A stretch of 64,000 nt of DNA from Halesus radiatus (taxonomy: Eukaryota; Arthropoda; Insecta; Trichoptera; Limnephilidae), in contig JAHDVE020005852.1 of NCBI GenBank assembly GCA_022606495.2, forward strand, positions 496,001 through 560,000, read 5' to 3'. Of this stretch, positions 24,037-39,000 are shown piece by piece. Within the stretch, counting starts at the first letter, position 1; every line of letters begins with the position of its first letter. Both the position numbers and the translations under genes were made by a program. Below the pieces are notes generated by a model. That model was given only the letters and a program-made list of their open reading frames with translations, was not told the DNA's origin and made no database searches.

Positions 24037-27000
24037 TCACAATATTTTGCCAATGATCTTTTCCCAGTCTTTGATTTGCTTGAGGGCGTCCCTGGCGGCG
24101 GTAGCCATTATCCCCTCGGAGGAATCAGGAGGCTCTATGTTTAGGATTTTGGCTGATTCGTCCAGGCACTTCGCCACCTGAAAATAAATAACATTTAATT
24201 AATATATAATTACAAAAGAAAATCGTGTCTATTACGAAAGAACGAAATAATATACATTGTTTTTTGTTTGTAATTCTCATAGAACAAAGAATGCACACTA
24301 GTGGTGGGCGAAGCGGCTCGGTTTAGTGATCCGGATCACTAAATCAGCTCTCTGTAAAGACAATCCACATGAAAACTGGACGAAAAAAGTATCGAGTAAG
24401 AGCGTCTTAAGGTGGAGAGGGATAATTTATTATTCCGAAATAATGATAATATTATTACGCAATACCATAAACATGATGTTTATAAGGAGAAAAATATGAA
24501 TTATGTATTTTTTAAATTTACATAGGTTTAGCATTCATCAAAATCAAATTAGAAATATAATCTTTTCTGACCGTTCTACGCCTGTTTTACAAAATATTTT
24601 TAAATTTCGAATATCATTGAAAAATCCTTTGAACGTTTTTCTTCAACATGCGGTCATAAAAATTCCAATAAAAAACAAATGTTGGGTGCAGTTTAAATTT
24701 TTTATGAACACTAACGTTCATGTTTTTTTTTTTAATGCGGCTTAAAAAAGTTACGTAAAGTTTATTAAAAAAAACTCACTTGCAGATGATTGCAATCATT
24801 TTTCTCCAGTTTTTAAAAGTATTTTGAGATTTTTAAACCACCATTTAATTCAGAAAGGCCGGTTTATAAATCAATGAATTCTTTAGCCGTCAGGTGCTGC
24901 TAATGTTATCTGCTATACGGTCAGAACGCAAACTAACGTTTTTTTTAAATACGTGTCAGAAATTCATTGTTAAACTTGCGCGTAAAAAATATTTATTTTC
25001 ACTTATAAAGACAAAATTTGTCACTTTTATATCAGTTGGTGGTCTAGTGGTTAGGATAGTGTCCTTCCAAGCGCTGGGTCAGGGTTCAATCCCCATGAAT
25101 ATTGCTACATTTTTTTAAATTAAAATATTTGACGTACGATGACGATGACGATGACGTATTTATAGGAACTGTGGGTGTTTGCAAAAAAACGTTTTCGTGC
25201 GGGAAAGGTAAGGTATTGCTTTCGAAGATATAGCGTTTTAAAACAAATGAAAGAAATTCGCGCGGGACCTTTATTGTCAACGGTCCGCCGGCGCAAAAAA
25301 ATACCCGACTGAAGTGTGTAAAATACAAACTTTTAATAAAGGGTAAAATACAAAAAACAATCAAAGTCCTCAACTGACTAAAACCAACGCTTGATCAGCA
25401 CTTATATTTTAGAAATAACACTCGCCCATCAATATCTAGAGATCGCGAGTTCGTTCCCTGGTACTGATATGTATTTTTTTTCAGCTTTAATTCAATTAAG
25501 TTTATTGAAAATACGTATATTTGCATTATTTTTTCTTTTTACTATGGCCGTTTTTTATCGCCATTTTTTATGTTACGTACTTACTGTGTTTCGTAGAACT
25601 CCGTTTTATTTTTTGTGACAGCTTTTTTCGACGTTCAAAACCGTTTGAAAATAGTTTTGACCGCTGAAACAGCTATCATAATAATAAAAACTAAAATACC
25701 TGCAGATTTTAATAATAACATTATCAAATTTATTTTCTTAAAATTAAAAATTAAATTAAATGGAGTTTTACGAAACACAATAAGTACGTAACATAAAAAA
25801 GGCGAAAAAAACGACCACAGTAAAAAGAAAAATTAACATGGATGTATACTTGAGGTGATTTTTCACAAAAAACGACAAATCATTAAATTAGAATTGACCT
25901 ATTATTTTTTGTCAAGTCACACATTTTGTTTTTATTTCGCGACAGAAAGCTAGAGCGAACGCAGCGCCACGGTGGTTATTTGAATCATTCATTCGTGTTC
26001 ACTTCGGTGAATCAGCGAGACGTTCGTAAATTTCCGTGAGCGAACGCAGCGCCACGATTTGAATCATTCATTCGTGTTCCCTTCGGCGAGACGTTCGTAA
26101 ATTTTCGTCTAACGCAGCGGTGGTTATTTGAACTATTCTCCATTTGCGTTCAGAGATTCATAGTTTGTTTTCCCAATAAAATTTACATAAACATTAACAT
26201 TTTTAATTTAATTTAAATTTACACAATAGTATAAAAAAATAATTAAAAAAAAAACATTAGAAAGGAAAGGAATCGAACCGAGATAGTCCGAATAGAAAGC
26301 GACTCCTCTTAATATTACACTGCCGGGTTTCATGTGAAAGGTGACAAATTTTCCATTCATAACTAAAATTAACAATTTTTTTTGGAATTCGAAAATATAT
26401 ACCGAATATACTGACATCTTGCAAATTATCGTGAAAGGTTTTGAAGGTGGATTTAGGTCAAAATTCCTACTACAAACGACTGTAGTCACTAGGGGGCGTT
26501 AATGTCGTTTCATCTCAATTTTCAAGGCTTACCATATGCCGTTAAGGACGTCTTTAGGAGGGCCAAGGCAGCGAGGGTGAGGGCATGGTGCGGGGGGACG
26601 CGAACCGTCGTTCAAACGATCCGGATCACCGAACCGGTACACCACAAAGAGCTGATTTAGTGATCCGGCTCACTAAACCGAGCCGCTTCGCCCACCACTA
26701 ATGCACACTGGAAGCTAGAAGTGCTTTCCACATAGCTTTTAATGGAAGCCGGTGTGCCTTTGACTTTGTACTTTTTAGTTCTAGCCCGGAGAGAGCCAAT
26801 GAAAATGTAGCATATACAGCTCTGTCTCTCTTACACTGCCTGAATTGTATATTACCATTCCATTTGATCGAATGAAATGATGATAAAATATTTTTTTGTT
26901 ACAAATTTATTTATCAGATATTTGATCACAAAACGTATTTATTGGGTTCTTCTTTATTCTTTGGTATCTATAAATTTGGAAAATGTATAGTTTATTTTGT

Positions 27001-30000
27001 AGGGCATTTTGATTTATTTTTTACTGGCGTACCTACGAAATGAAAAAAAAATCAATAATTCAAGCTGGCCCACTCAAAAAGTTTGCCGAATTTTAAATGA
27101 CAACAAGTTTTGTACATAAAGTTTTCAGTTATCACACATTTTTACCTATGCTTTATTAATATACCACATTACCTACTGTACATACCAAAAGCGTTCAGAT
27201 CATTTTCCGGTTGGCAGAATAATATTGTAGTAGCCGAATAATATTTTTTTTGATTACTCGTTCTCTAAAAAGGTTACCAAACATTTTAATGAGACGTTTA
27301 CAAATGATTAACCGAGTAAGTACTAAGTATTAGTGGATTGGAGTTGTCACCTAAACGCATTGATATTTAAAATACTAATTTGTTTTCGAAACATAAATTC
27401 TCGATGGATAACAAGGAGTACGTCATAACATAATGAGAATGCGCTTGCAACAAAATGATAAAAAAGTTATTATGTTTACCTCGACAAGCCGCATTCGAAG
27501 TTCCGCTTTCGTAATTTCCCTCTTCTCGTACTCTCGCGTTGTCAGTACCATCAATGGAGCATGTAGCTCGTAAAGAGTTGTCCCTGGAAATAAATAATGT
27601 ATTGAGCGATTTTTTTTTGTAAACGCAGGTGGAAGTCGTTTTACCTAATTGATGTTCTCAGAATTGGGAAATTACATCAACGGTTTTTAATACACACTTT
27701 CGTAAAACGCCAATTAAATTTTATGACTTGTTGTTCAAACTTCTTCGGTATTATTAGAACAATGATACTTATTATGAATCAAGTAATACGATATGAAATA
27801 ATAATAGTTGATTCTAGGTAGTTCTATAGCAATCGGACTGGCCGAGTTTTATATTCAACACGAGTTATGCAGGAAAAGGTTAGCATTTTCTATAAAACTG
27901 AGAGTTTATATATTATTTATGGAAGTACTATTCTTCTCTGGTTATTTATAATTATATATCATCTTATGATAACTTACACCTTTTCACTACTTCATAATAT
28001 TAAGATTCATCTTCAAATTTTTAACATAATTTAAAACAGCATCATTTTGCCACAATTAGACTTAAAGAGTATCGATACCGATGACGGTTAATACACACAT
28101 CCCTAACTGAACACCCCATCTCTACGATACACGCCATTGCTAGCTTGATCCCATTGTTTCCAACATTTTGTGTTCAGAGCATAAAAACATAAAGCATCTC
28201 ATGTAGTCTAACAGTGTTTTGTTAAATAAGATACTGTTTTATAACACCGAAACTGTTGAGAATGATTATTTTTGCCCCTTCACGAGAAAATATACTCCGG
28301 TTACCGATAAATTAGGAATTACAGTTTATTTGGAATTAGAACATAACATTTTTTTAAATGTACGAACCTCACGTCTTCCTAAAGGCGTTCTTAGACCGTC
28401 CTTTTTTCATCCAGATTGCTCATGAGTTGTCTTTTCTATGAAAAATTCCATAGAAAAACACAATCCACATGGAAACTGGACGAAAAAAAGGATCGTCTAA
28501 GAGCACCTTTAGATCTGAATTTCATCACTGATGGGATAAAATCTCAATCCACTCAGCGGTGGGATAAAATCTTAATTTCCTTTGCTTGGTAATTCAACAT
28601 AAAATAGCCGAACAAAAAATGTGAATAAAAACTCTAACGAGGAAAAACAAAACTAACATCAGGGAAACAAACCTCTTAGCCTGGAGAATCCCGGCTCGAT
28701 GACGTCAAACACTTTCAGGATGTCCCGGCAGATGTCTCTCTTCCTCTTCAGCTGCGGAGGAGTCATTTGATGGATCAAGTGGGAATCCACCTGGAAACGT
28801 TAAGTTGTTTTTACAGTTGTTCTTCAAAATAATTAAAAACGAATTGTATTTTTAGAGTGGGATAATATTAAATGGTGTGTATAGTGATCACGAAAATTAA
28901 GTAATGTTCGTAGACATTGTGAAATTCGTACAACTCCATTTAATAAAAAAAAAAAGTTAACGGAGAGAGGGACGTCGGAGAGTTACTATTTATTAATTCT
29001 AAATAATGATAATATTATTGTGGAATAGTTCGATTTTGAGTCGCGTTCTCCCACATCTCGCTCTGCAGTGGGGTCTATTTCCGCGTGAACCACATTCGTG
29101 AGGCCCGGAGTTAATTTGTTTTTCAAATCATTCGGACTTTTTCATACGTTTCGAACGTTACGCGGACTACTTTAAATCAAAACCACCCAAGTTCGGGGAA
29201 ACTGAATCAAATCAACTTCTATGACATACTCCAAAAAATGTTTTTTCATTTTCTTAATATATTTTTGTTTGAAAAATATTTTAAAACGTTTTGTTAGATT
29301 AAAATTAAACGTATAAAATTTTAGGTTCCCTGAGGTTCCCATAATAAGTAAAGACCCTCATTTGATTTGTTGTCCCGGCCTTGCGATTTAGGTGGTTTAG
29401 ACGTACGCATGTATGTAAATATATTTTTAAAAATAGAACGAATTCTCCCGTGAGTCATTAAAATACAATCAAGTAGGTACCTGCCTATATTTATTATACC
29501 AAAGTACAGAACAATAAAAAAAATCTATTTAAGAAGTCAGGCCATTTTTAAAAGTGTAAAATAGAACAAAATACAGCTGACATTTTGCAATAGTATTACC
29601 GATTTATTTATTTAATTTCTGAATCCATTTTGCGGAATGTGTTTTGTAATGATAAATATATTACATACTAGCTGATGTGTACCCGGCCTTGGCGGGATTT
29701 GTAATGAAGTTATGAATTTGTGAATTCTTGCTTGTCATTAGGGTGTCATAATTGATTTGACAGCGAAAGTAACTATCTCCAAAAAAAGAAACATTAATTT
29801 TTCAAAATATATGTAAATCATAAAGTTCTTAAGTAGGTAGCTACTCGAATTTTCCATTTTGAAAATATTCTACCCAAAAAAACCTTCTTCTTTTGAATAT
29901 GCACCTAACCAGAGTGTTATATCTATGGGCTAACCTAAATAAAACATGGCGAGTTCAATGTTTTTCATACTAATTTAAAAACGTTATAGCAACAGTTTTA

Positions 30001-33000
30001 CATATTGGATTTCATTCTAACTACTTTAAAACCTTACCGGCACTAATAAAAACAAAATGCTATTTTCAGCGAAACCGGTAGAGTGATTTTCGAGAACATC
30101 GAGGACAAACAAACTTACATTGTTTTTTATATATATATATATATATAGATTCCTATTTAACAAAATAATTTTTATAGAGCCATTTTCATGAAAATAAAAG
30201 CCGAGGGGTGCGTGGTTGGGTTACGTTAGGTTCATGCAAGCGTAACTTCAACCGATTACGAGCATTCCATAATATTATGTTTAGTTTATGGTCGCCTCTA
30301 GGGTACTAGGTTAGGTTAGGCTAGTTTAGGTTAGGATGTGTTAGGTTTGGTTTTTTTAGGATAGGTCTAGGTTAAGTAAGAATAGATTAGGGAAGTTTAG
30401 GTTAGGTTAACTGAATTCTATAAAAAATAAATGGAATAATTTAATTTTATAACAATAATAGTACGATGTGAGCTGGTGCAGCAATGTTGCAAATTAGAGA
30501 GAACGCGTATTGTCGAATTAATCCTTTGAATACCTTCATTACCAATATTTTTTTCTCGTCATATAACAAAATTGGAATAATAAAGACAAATTAAGTAAAA
30601 ATATGAAGTCATAGGAATCTAATGATTTAAGTGGAGTAAGGAAGTAAAATAAATTCAAATATAAGAATTTGGGAATGATTTTTTTAAAAATTTATATGAA
30701 TACCGCACACGAGCCCCAACTGCTCCCAACCGTCTGGAGCCAGTGAGACTATGGCATCTAAAGTTGGGGAATGTTGTGAAGCTGGAGGTATTTTGGAGGG
30801 GAAGAAGGGGAAGAGGAAGGTGGGGCTATTCAGATCTGGTCATCAAACACGGCTAAAAGCCATTTCAAGAAACGTTTCAATTCTGAATGGTGGTCTTTCA
30901 CCTGGGCGATACTGAGAGTATCTTCAACTCTGATAATAAAATTTAATTATATCTGTTGGGTACAACGCAACCTTAAGTTTTTACTACACTACACCTTACA
31001 GTACCTACACGTTTTATTACACTTAAATTTTTATTTACAATGCCTACATGATTTAAAATAAGGGAATAATTTATTAAAACAATTTCAACTATTCATAATT
31101 TTTTGCAAGCATAAAGTTATTAATTTGAATTAGGGAATAATAATAATATTTAATCACCTCCGATGGGTGCAACGGGCAATGAATTAATATGTGACGACAC
31201 CGATTGCAACGCTGCTTACATCTGACAGACGCGAGGGGCTTTTACTAGATTTCAAGGGAATAATTAGCTATTTATTATTATGTGGGTTTCTATACTAACA
31301 AAAACACTGATTCACAATTAGCAGAATATCTCATAGAGAATAATCATGTCCCGCTTGACAATAACCAACCTAAATCTTTACACATAGAAAGAACGGGTCA
31401 TAGATAAAATTTACTGGAACAACTAAAGATAAACAATGGAACAAATTATGCAAATATTACGTTAATAAATAAAACAAGTAAAATTTTCTATTTCCCTCCT
31501 TCGTGTTTTCATGAAATCTAAACAATACAATTCTTTAATATAAATGAGGGATTTTCCAAACACATTTAATTTCATTGCTAAATAGTAAATAGTATACACA
31601 TCATTAGGAAAAAAACACTACCATTAAAAGGGGGAAAACAGATTTCAACTGTAAGTACTTCTCAGAATAAGTAAATTAATTATCACAATAATTGATTTTT
31701 AAGCAATCAAAGTAAAAATCTTACCTTAAAAATAAAGTAAGACTTGTCAATTGATGTCAGTAGAAAATATTAATAATTAATTTAAAACACCATAAAAAAA
31801 ATTAGGTATTTGATTAGTCGTCTCAATGTGGCCTAACCACAGTTTGATGGTATTGAATTCCGAAACAGCTGTCACAATAATAAAACAACTAACATACTAG
31901 CATGAGTTTATTGTTTACCATAAAAAAAAGGTTTATTTAGGTTACGGTATTGCCAAAGAGAGCATCATAAATAGGTTCCATTTCTGAGTTGCCACTTACC
32001 ATAGTAGGTTTATTTTATTGATGATAGAGATGTTATTACTCAAAATAGATGCAATTTAGTAATTATACATAAAATTAGAAAAATTAAAGACATTTTGAAG
32101 GTAATCATCTAGAGAACAATCAGTCGAATTACTGAAAATGTATCACAGTGAGAATTATTTATGTATATTAGGGAATTCTTTTAGATATTTAAAATGTGAG
32201 TCCGGTAATGATAGGTATATACCAGCGCCGGATTTGCCATACGTTCATACTGTGCAAAAAACATAGGCGAAATTATTCCCTAAATCGTTTTAAAATTAAC
32301 TATAATGTCCCATTGTTTAGATAATGTTTTTATGTCTTCTATGTCTACTGCGTTGCCAACATAACAAGTAATCTCTAGGTCTTTAGGGTAATCGCTGATC
32401 TGTAACTCGCCGAAGTGTGCACTGAACGATCGTCAACAAATGCATGGAAAAAGTTTTTTGTTACGGAATTTTTTTACGAATGTCATAATAGTTGGTCGAG
32501 CGTAGAGCCTGTTTTTCTATGAATCAATTTCGAGTGCTTTAGACACTATACGCCGCGTTGCGCAGCCAACAACCAATCGGGAGTCTGGACTTTTATTCCC
32601 AGCGGTTAAATGACACAGTTAGAGATGGTCAATATTCTTGTCTCTGTTAAATTGTCCCGGCGACATTGCCGTCACTGGATTTAGCAATTGGTTTGAAGAA
32701 ATGATTTTGGTTGTTGGCTCAATCAGTACTTACATCAAAGGGCGCGAGATATCGTGGAACCTGCCGTGGTACCTATCTAAATAAGAGGAAATTCTTGAAT
32801 ATGTTCGATTTCGGTATTCGGTGTAAGTAAATTATTGTGTGATCAGCATCGTGTTATTTTGCGTCAGTGTTTTGATCAGCGGTTTAGAGATTTAATTGAA
32901 CCAGCTATGCGTTTGTTGTTTATTTACCTTCCCGTAGAGTTGGCTGAGAGAGAGCTTGGCAGACAGACACAGGCAGTGGTTGGGGTGCAGCACGTTGCGG

Positions 33001-36000
33001 TAGCGGCGGAGGAATGTCTCGAAACGGTCCAGATCATTGCAGTCTATTGAATCATACTCGTCACTTACTCTGAAATTAAGATGAAAAAAAAACAGCAGAG
33101 ATTAATAAGGCTATCTAAAGATTTGAACACAACTAAACTAGTACTATTTAAAAAAGATTTCATGTTGTCACTGGTCACTTGCCGACACCGTCCAACTTCC
33201 CACTCTCCACTGTTCAATACCTATTATTTTTAGGAGGAAAAAAAAATCGCCGGGGACTAAAGTCTACATTTTTACTCCAAATAAGCTGCGTGCGTGCTGA
33301 TAAACCCTGTATATATTATGTTGCAGTGGCGTACCGTGATTTTTCTACCTAAAATGGCTGCCGGGATAATCAGAAGAAAATCTTTCGTTGGTAAATTAAT
33401 ATACAAAAAAGTTCTCGTGAAAGAAATGCAAGAAATCGAAAATCACTATTTGGCATTTAATCAAAGGTAATTAATTATTCCCATTGCCACATTTTTTTCC
33501 AGACGAGAACAACGAGGACCCAGAGCATTAATTTGTCTATATTGTTCATTAGTTATACCATAGTCGTTTTGTTTGCTCTAAGACTGTAAAGAATGTAATA
33601 AACACATAGTTAACCATTTATTGTTTTATGGCACTTAAAGCCACGAGGAATTCGATATACACTTTTCTTTTGGCGGTGGTTAACTAGCAATAACAATGAA
33701 ATAAACAGATAATATATTACGCAGTGAATCCAAATTAAATACTAAATTAGCACTTGCCAACTGATCTTATGATTCAGATCAAACGGTTGCCTCGATCCGC
33801 GGGACGTGTCATAAATGAAGATTATTTAAACATGTTCCAACTTCCCAAGAGTAAGAAAAAGAATTGGAAAAATATGTCGTAGTCATAAAAATTATGTTGG
33901 TTCAGAAGAAATTCAATATATTCTGTGTTGTTTAAAATTATATATAGTTTGACATTTCATAGTAGACAAAAAATTAGAGCGTTGTGATCGTTCAAATTTC
34001 GTTTTAAATGACAACACCAAGTTGGCTCATAGGAAGGTTATTGTGTGTTTTTAAAAGCACAATGGTTCAAGTGCGTGTTTTTTACTTTCACCAAACGGTA
34101 TAAAAAAAAATTGTGGTATTTCCGAAAGGAGATGATTCTACATCACACTTGAGGACAATTTTATGTTTAAACTGTTTTATTATTTAACGCTTTGTAAGGA
34201 AAACAATTACAAGGAAAAGCGGATTTTTTGAATTTCTGAAATTTACGTACCGAAATACCTATGCATTAGAAATTAAATAAAAAAAATAAAAAACCAAATA
34301 AAATCACAGATCAAAAAATATAAATAAAAAAAATGTTTGCGTTGTCAAATTTGAAGGTGATTTTTTTTTTTTATGTTAGGAACACAATTTTAAAGATTTT
34401 GTGAAAGGCTTAGTATTGCCATAGTAATGAAAAATGTTGTTCTAGTTAAATAAATGTTTACATTTTATTGCCAAGTTATACAAATATATTATAGTTCAGC
34501 ATCTGAAGGTGATTCTATAGGATAGTAGGTAGGTAAAAAAATATAAATAACGTTTAACGAAATTCCACAGTTCGCTTCCCATGCAAACTGTGTGTACTAT
34601 GTCTATGTTTTATCTGTATCCATAGAAAACACACAAAAATAATAACAAATAACGAATAATTAAAGTTCAAATTGCACAATTAAACATTTTTATTCGAAAA
34701 GTATATAAAAAAACATTGTAATTTCGATAAAGTTTTATGAGTATTCTGTCACGTAGAACCATCTTCCAAAGTTACAGGACTTTCCTCCGGACATACTGTA
34801 TAAAAAACTTACCTTTGAATTAAAGCGTTGACTAAGTTAGCGCTCAAAGTGTAGTTAGGGCAGGAATCACATTTCCACGAAGCGCTTTGGTCCAGAGGGT
34901 CCAACGGAAGAACGATTCCGACTATTTCACTGGCACAAGTATCCTCATCGCTAGTACTATCATTGGTCAGACTGCCATTGCTCTTATTCGTGACTTCAAC
35001 GATCTTCTTTCGGTCGTGTTTGGTGCCGCCGTTAGTACAGCGGGGGCACAACAGGGCGCCGGCGTAGGTCCCCAGCTCGAGGGGGTCAGTGCAACGCTCA
35101 CAGGTGCAGTCGAAGAACTTGCTCTCTAGGAGGTGCTCTCGCCGCTTATGCGTGCTCTGGAAAGTGAGATTAACAGTCAACAATATTGCAAACGACAAAT
35201 AATCAAAGGATAAAAGACGACACTGAAGAGAAGACACTGCACTTCACGGCATCGAACTTGACGGGACTGGAATGAATGCGTGTGGGTAGTTCTGCTAAGT
35301 TGTTAAAGGCTACATCTTTCGTGCTGATGATTTCCCCCCATGACAGCCAACCTCTGATAACATAGCCCCAGAAGAAGTAGAACAATTAAATTTAAAACTA
35401 AACATATGTCAATACACATTATGCGAAGTTTGTATTGAGTTGCCATGCAAAATACTGTTTTGGCATGCTGATTAAACTGTCATTCTTATATGATTTAGGC
35501 ACTTATTTTTTTTCCTAGCAACATTTTAAACGCAATTTTACCAAGAAACTGGTGTATAGAACCCTGAATAGGGATTGTGAATTACGTTGGTTTTGAGATC
35601 AAATATGTGTAGGTACTAGTAGCAAAACATTCATTTTTTGCATTTTATTGTCCTTGCTGGGAAAATGTGCTTTCCTTCTTCAAAAATCTATAATCTATGT
35701 ATCTACGGATTTTTCCGATGTTTCAGTGAATACTATTTTTAAATATATAACATAAATATATTAGAAACAAGAGTTTCCGTTATCGCTTCCCTCTCTCAAA
35801 TAAGAAAATTTATTGCAGAGTATTTTTAGCATTCCAGGAAAGTGTCGGCAGGGGATATATCTGGAGACATACATTGTTTTCGTACCGGAAATGAGTAGAA
35901 GATATTTCAACAATCTTGGAATGTGGGTAGGTAGAGTCTCTAAAAAAAGTGTGCAAAGATGAAAGATCTTGCGGGACGTCGCAATGCTCGTCATAAGCCA

Positions 36001-39000
36001 TTCGGTGGGTGGTGGGTTGTGGGTGGTGGGTGGTGAGTGTCGTAGGTTTTTAACAACGAGCAACGCGTTAAACTTTTGGAATGGCATGGAAGTCGGCTTT
36101 CAACTTATTCTTCAGAACTACGAATTAAAACAATGTTAGGAGAAGTAACGGCTGTCATTTTTTATGTGGGTTTCAGGAATCTGCGATGGTTCTGAAAATA
36201 TCGTAGAATTTTCATTGAAAATATCGTAAAATTTTCATTGAAAATATCTTAGAATTTTCATTGAAAATGGTGGTTATCACCTCCACTTAATATAAATATG
36301 ATATCTTGTTTCAATCTTGGCTCTCTAGCATAAATCCCAATCGTCGCTGGTTAGGTTATTTATTTATTTATGGTAAGACCATGATAAAAAAAAAAATAAT
36401 AAATAATTCCCAAAATTACAAAAAAGAGAAAGGGTACAATATTCTCGTACATAAACAAGTAGAATAAGTCTAGCAATATGTACATAATTCGAAAACATAA
36501 CAAGGGTCATGGAGACAGTTTTACGGTTATTTTGTGAGATGAGTCAAAAGGTAGTCGATGAATCTAAAAGAAACGATCTGTAATTGACGTTAAAAATGTC
36601 AACGGTCAACGCTGAATGGGTGAACCGCTCTGTTGATTGGCACGTTCTGATAAGCAGAAGTTCTCGCCTTTGAAGCATAAAATAGTACACGAGATCTTCC
36701 ACGAGTATAGTTGTTAGGGACGTACAAGTAAATCTCTTTCAATAAAGACGGATTACTGTAGATCTAGATAATAAACAAAATGTTTACATAAAAAGTTATT
36801 CGGCGAACTTCCATGGTGTAAAAATCAAAGATTGCTGTTAAGAACGAGGATATAGGGATGGATGATATGGATATTATCTCATATAAAGCTCTGTAGGCAT
36901 CGTCCTGAATCGATCACCATGAGCGGAATTAAGTTGAACATAATTAGAAGATACTTGAAATGCTTCAGATACGTTTATATCTGAAAGGTTTCATTCTGCA
37001 AAACTCATAAAACCACTGGCTCCAGCATTGGCGTACACCAGCAAAACAACCAACCTGCAGAGTGTACGCGTAGCTGAGCGTGATGGCGTGCCCGCGTTGG
37101 ATGGGCCGCGCCGCGCGCACGCTGAGCCGGCGCCGCGCGTCGTCCGTGTGCGTCGTGTTGGGCGTGCAGTCGTGCGCGAGCAGGTAGGCGCGCGGGTACA
37201 ACGCGCGCAGGCTCGCGCCCAGTGGACCCACTTCGAATGCGTTCACCTGAGAAATAGTATTAATCAATATTCACGTGGGTAAATCTATCCAAGTTTAACA
37301 CATTACACTTGAACTTGAACTTGAGTAACAGATGTAGATATTATGTTTGCTCTACACTCTTGGCGAGACATCTTGACGAGACTATTAGAAATGAGCGAGA
37401 ATTTGGTACTCGATGGCTCTTCTCTCTCTTGCATCGCGCAGTATTTGCTTAAATTATTATTGGCTGACTGCGTTCATCTTTTTCCAGCACGCCCTGATGT
37501 GTCATGGTCCGTCTTGCGTGCTTCAGGTACATAAAATCGGCTAGACTCTCCGATTGTATAGAATCAAAATGTTTTAAATATGATATATAAAATCATTTCT
37601 CAAAAACACCAAATGATATATATTCACTGGAACATCAGATTTATCGCTCATGATCAAACGCCATCAAAGTCAGAATGGGTAGTGTAAGTTACGTCAATCA
37701 AGAAAATAATCAAATATTTCAAAATCATTGACAATCTTTAAATTCGCTACAGTTTGAACTATGAAAGTGTATAATTCACATACCTCCAATATTCCACAGA
37801 TTGTGTGGATTTCATCTTCCGAGTACTGTGGCATCCCCCAACACTTCCGGATCCTATCCACCACCATCAGCTGGTTGTACTTCCACAGATCTTCTTTCTT
37901 CTTTCTTATGTCATTGTGAGCGACCATCGTGTTGATTTCCGTCCACCTTTCAGGGTCTGAGGCTTTGTAAATAAGACACCTGAAACATACACCCTCCTTA
38001 AGTTACGTGTAATGTACATAGTATTTATACTACATCGAATGGTTGTTGTACAAAATGGTACTTTTGTCATTGAAAAAAAGTACTTGCATCAACTATTCAA
38101 TCACAATAATACGAGCTTGTGCCCATTTTCGTGGTCGTAACATTATTAGATAACCTGCGCTACATTACATAAAGTTATTTTGAAAAAAAATATATTCAGG
38201 ACCGAACTGGGCAAACTGGAAATTCACCCAATGAAAAATTAACTAGCAAATTCACTAACAATTGACATGGCCCCTAAAATAATGAAAAATCGTTTTCTTT
38301 AATGGTCTATACTTAATAATGTTAAGAGGTATGGCTGCGCGGCCTGTTTCACTGAAAACTTAATTTTGGATTTGATGCCAAAATACTCACTTAAACTTAA
38401 TGATATTTTTTTAAATCAAAAAATATTTACTAGTATCCAGTATAGATTAAAAGTCATTTATTTATTTTTATTTAGTATTATGAAAAATAGGCCATTAAAG
38501 GAATCGATTTTTCGCGATTTTAGACGCACATTTAACAATTATTTGGGGGCTAACGGTGATTTGAAAAAGTATTAACCCGTCTACTTTGAAAATATAATGA
38601 AATATAAAATAAAAAAATATTAAATGAAGTATTATGGTGGACTTTAAATTAAATTAAAAATGACCAATTTAAATTGGAACAAAAATTTGCCGTACATAAT
38701 TTAAAATATCGACCCGAAAGAAGGTTTTTTTTAAAATGTTTTGTTTTTATATTTTTATTTACGTATTCATATTTACATAGCAAATATGATAATAAAAAAA
38801 ATACAATAAACCCGCAAATAATTTTCTAAGTTGCATCTAAAATTACGATTTTTTTTTACGGTGTATACTTCATAATTTAAAACAAAAATAAATAAAATAC
38901 TTCGCATCCATACTAGATATTTATTAAAAATATATAATATTAATATATATATATATATACATATATCATTCGGTTTGGATGGGTATTTTGTCCTCAAATC

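Larger units (their letters stand above)
24299..26700. mobile_element. Composite hAT-like element with perfect 8-bp target duplication
   Basis: About 55-bp inverted ends begin TAGTGGTGGGCGAAGCGGCT on both sides and end near ATCAGCTCTCTGT/ATCAGCTCTTTGT. The 8-bp duplication ATGCACAC flanks the element at 24291-24298 and 26701-26708. Inside are pieces of other families: a half palindrome, a TTAA MITE (from 24407), tRNA-like modules, and a long foldback. No transposase is seen, so it is non-autonomous. It lies in the last intron of gene 2. Confidence 0.88.
24178..27479. other. Last intron of gene 2
   Basis: Holds the hAT-like composite 24299-26700 and, beyond it, A+T-rich sequence without recognised families (26709-27479). 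Confidence 0.6.
28791..32927. other. Intron of gene 2
   Basis: Contains a TTAA MITE end (28957), a dispersed repeat with an ACTAGCTGATGTGTACCCGG start (29670), a TTAGG-like stretch (30300-30420) and a truncated SINE. The rest is A+T-rich without recognised families. Confidence 0.6.
35157..37054. other. Intron of gene 2
   Basis: Contains a CCACCCACCACCC-type low-complexity patch (about 36000-36045), a 23-bp triplication and an antisense LINE tail. Confidence 0.6.

Noticed and set aside
30300..30420. Chromosome end/telomere
   Set aside because: Units are degenerate and lie inside an intron of a continuous gene.
35761..36087. 108-codon minus-strand frame
   Set aside because: Partly a CCACCC low-complexity run; no splice context with gene 2 and no family.
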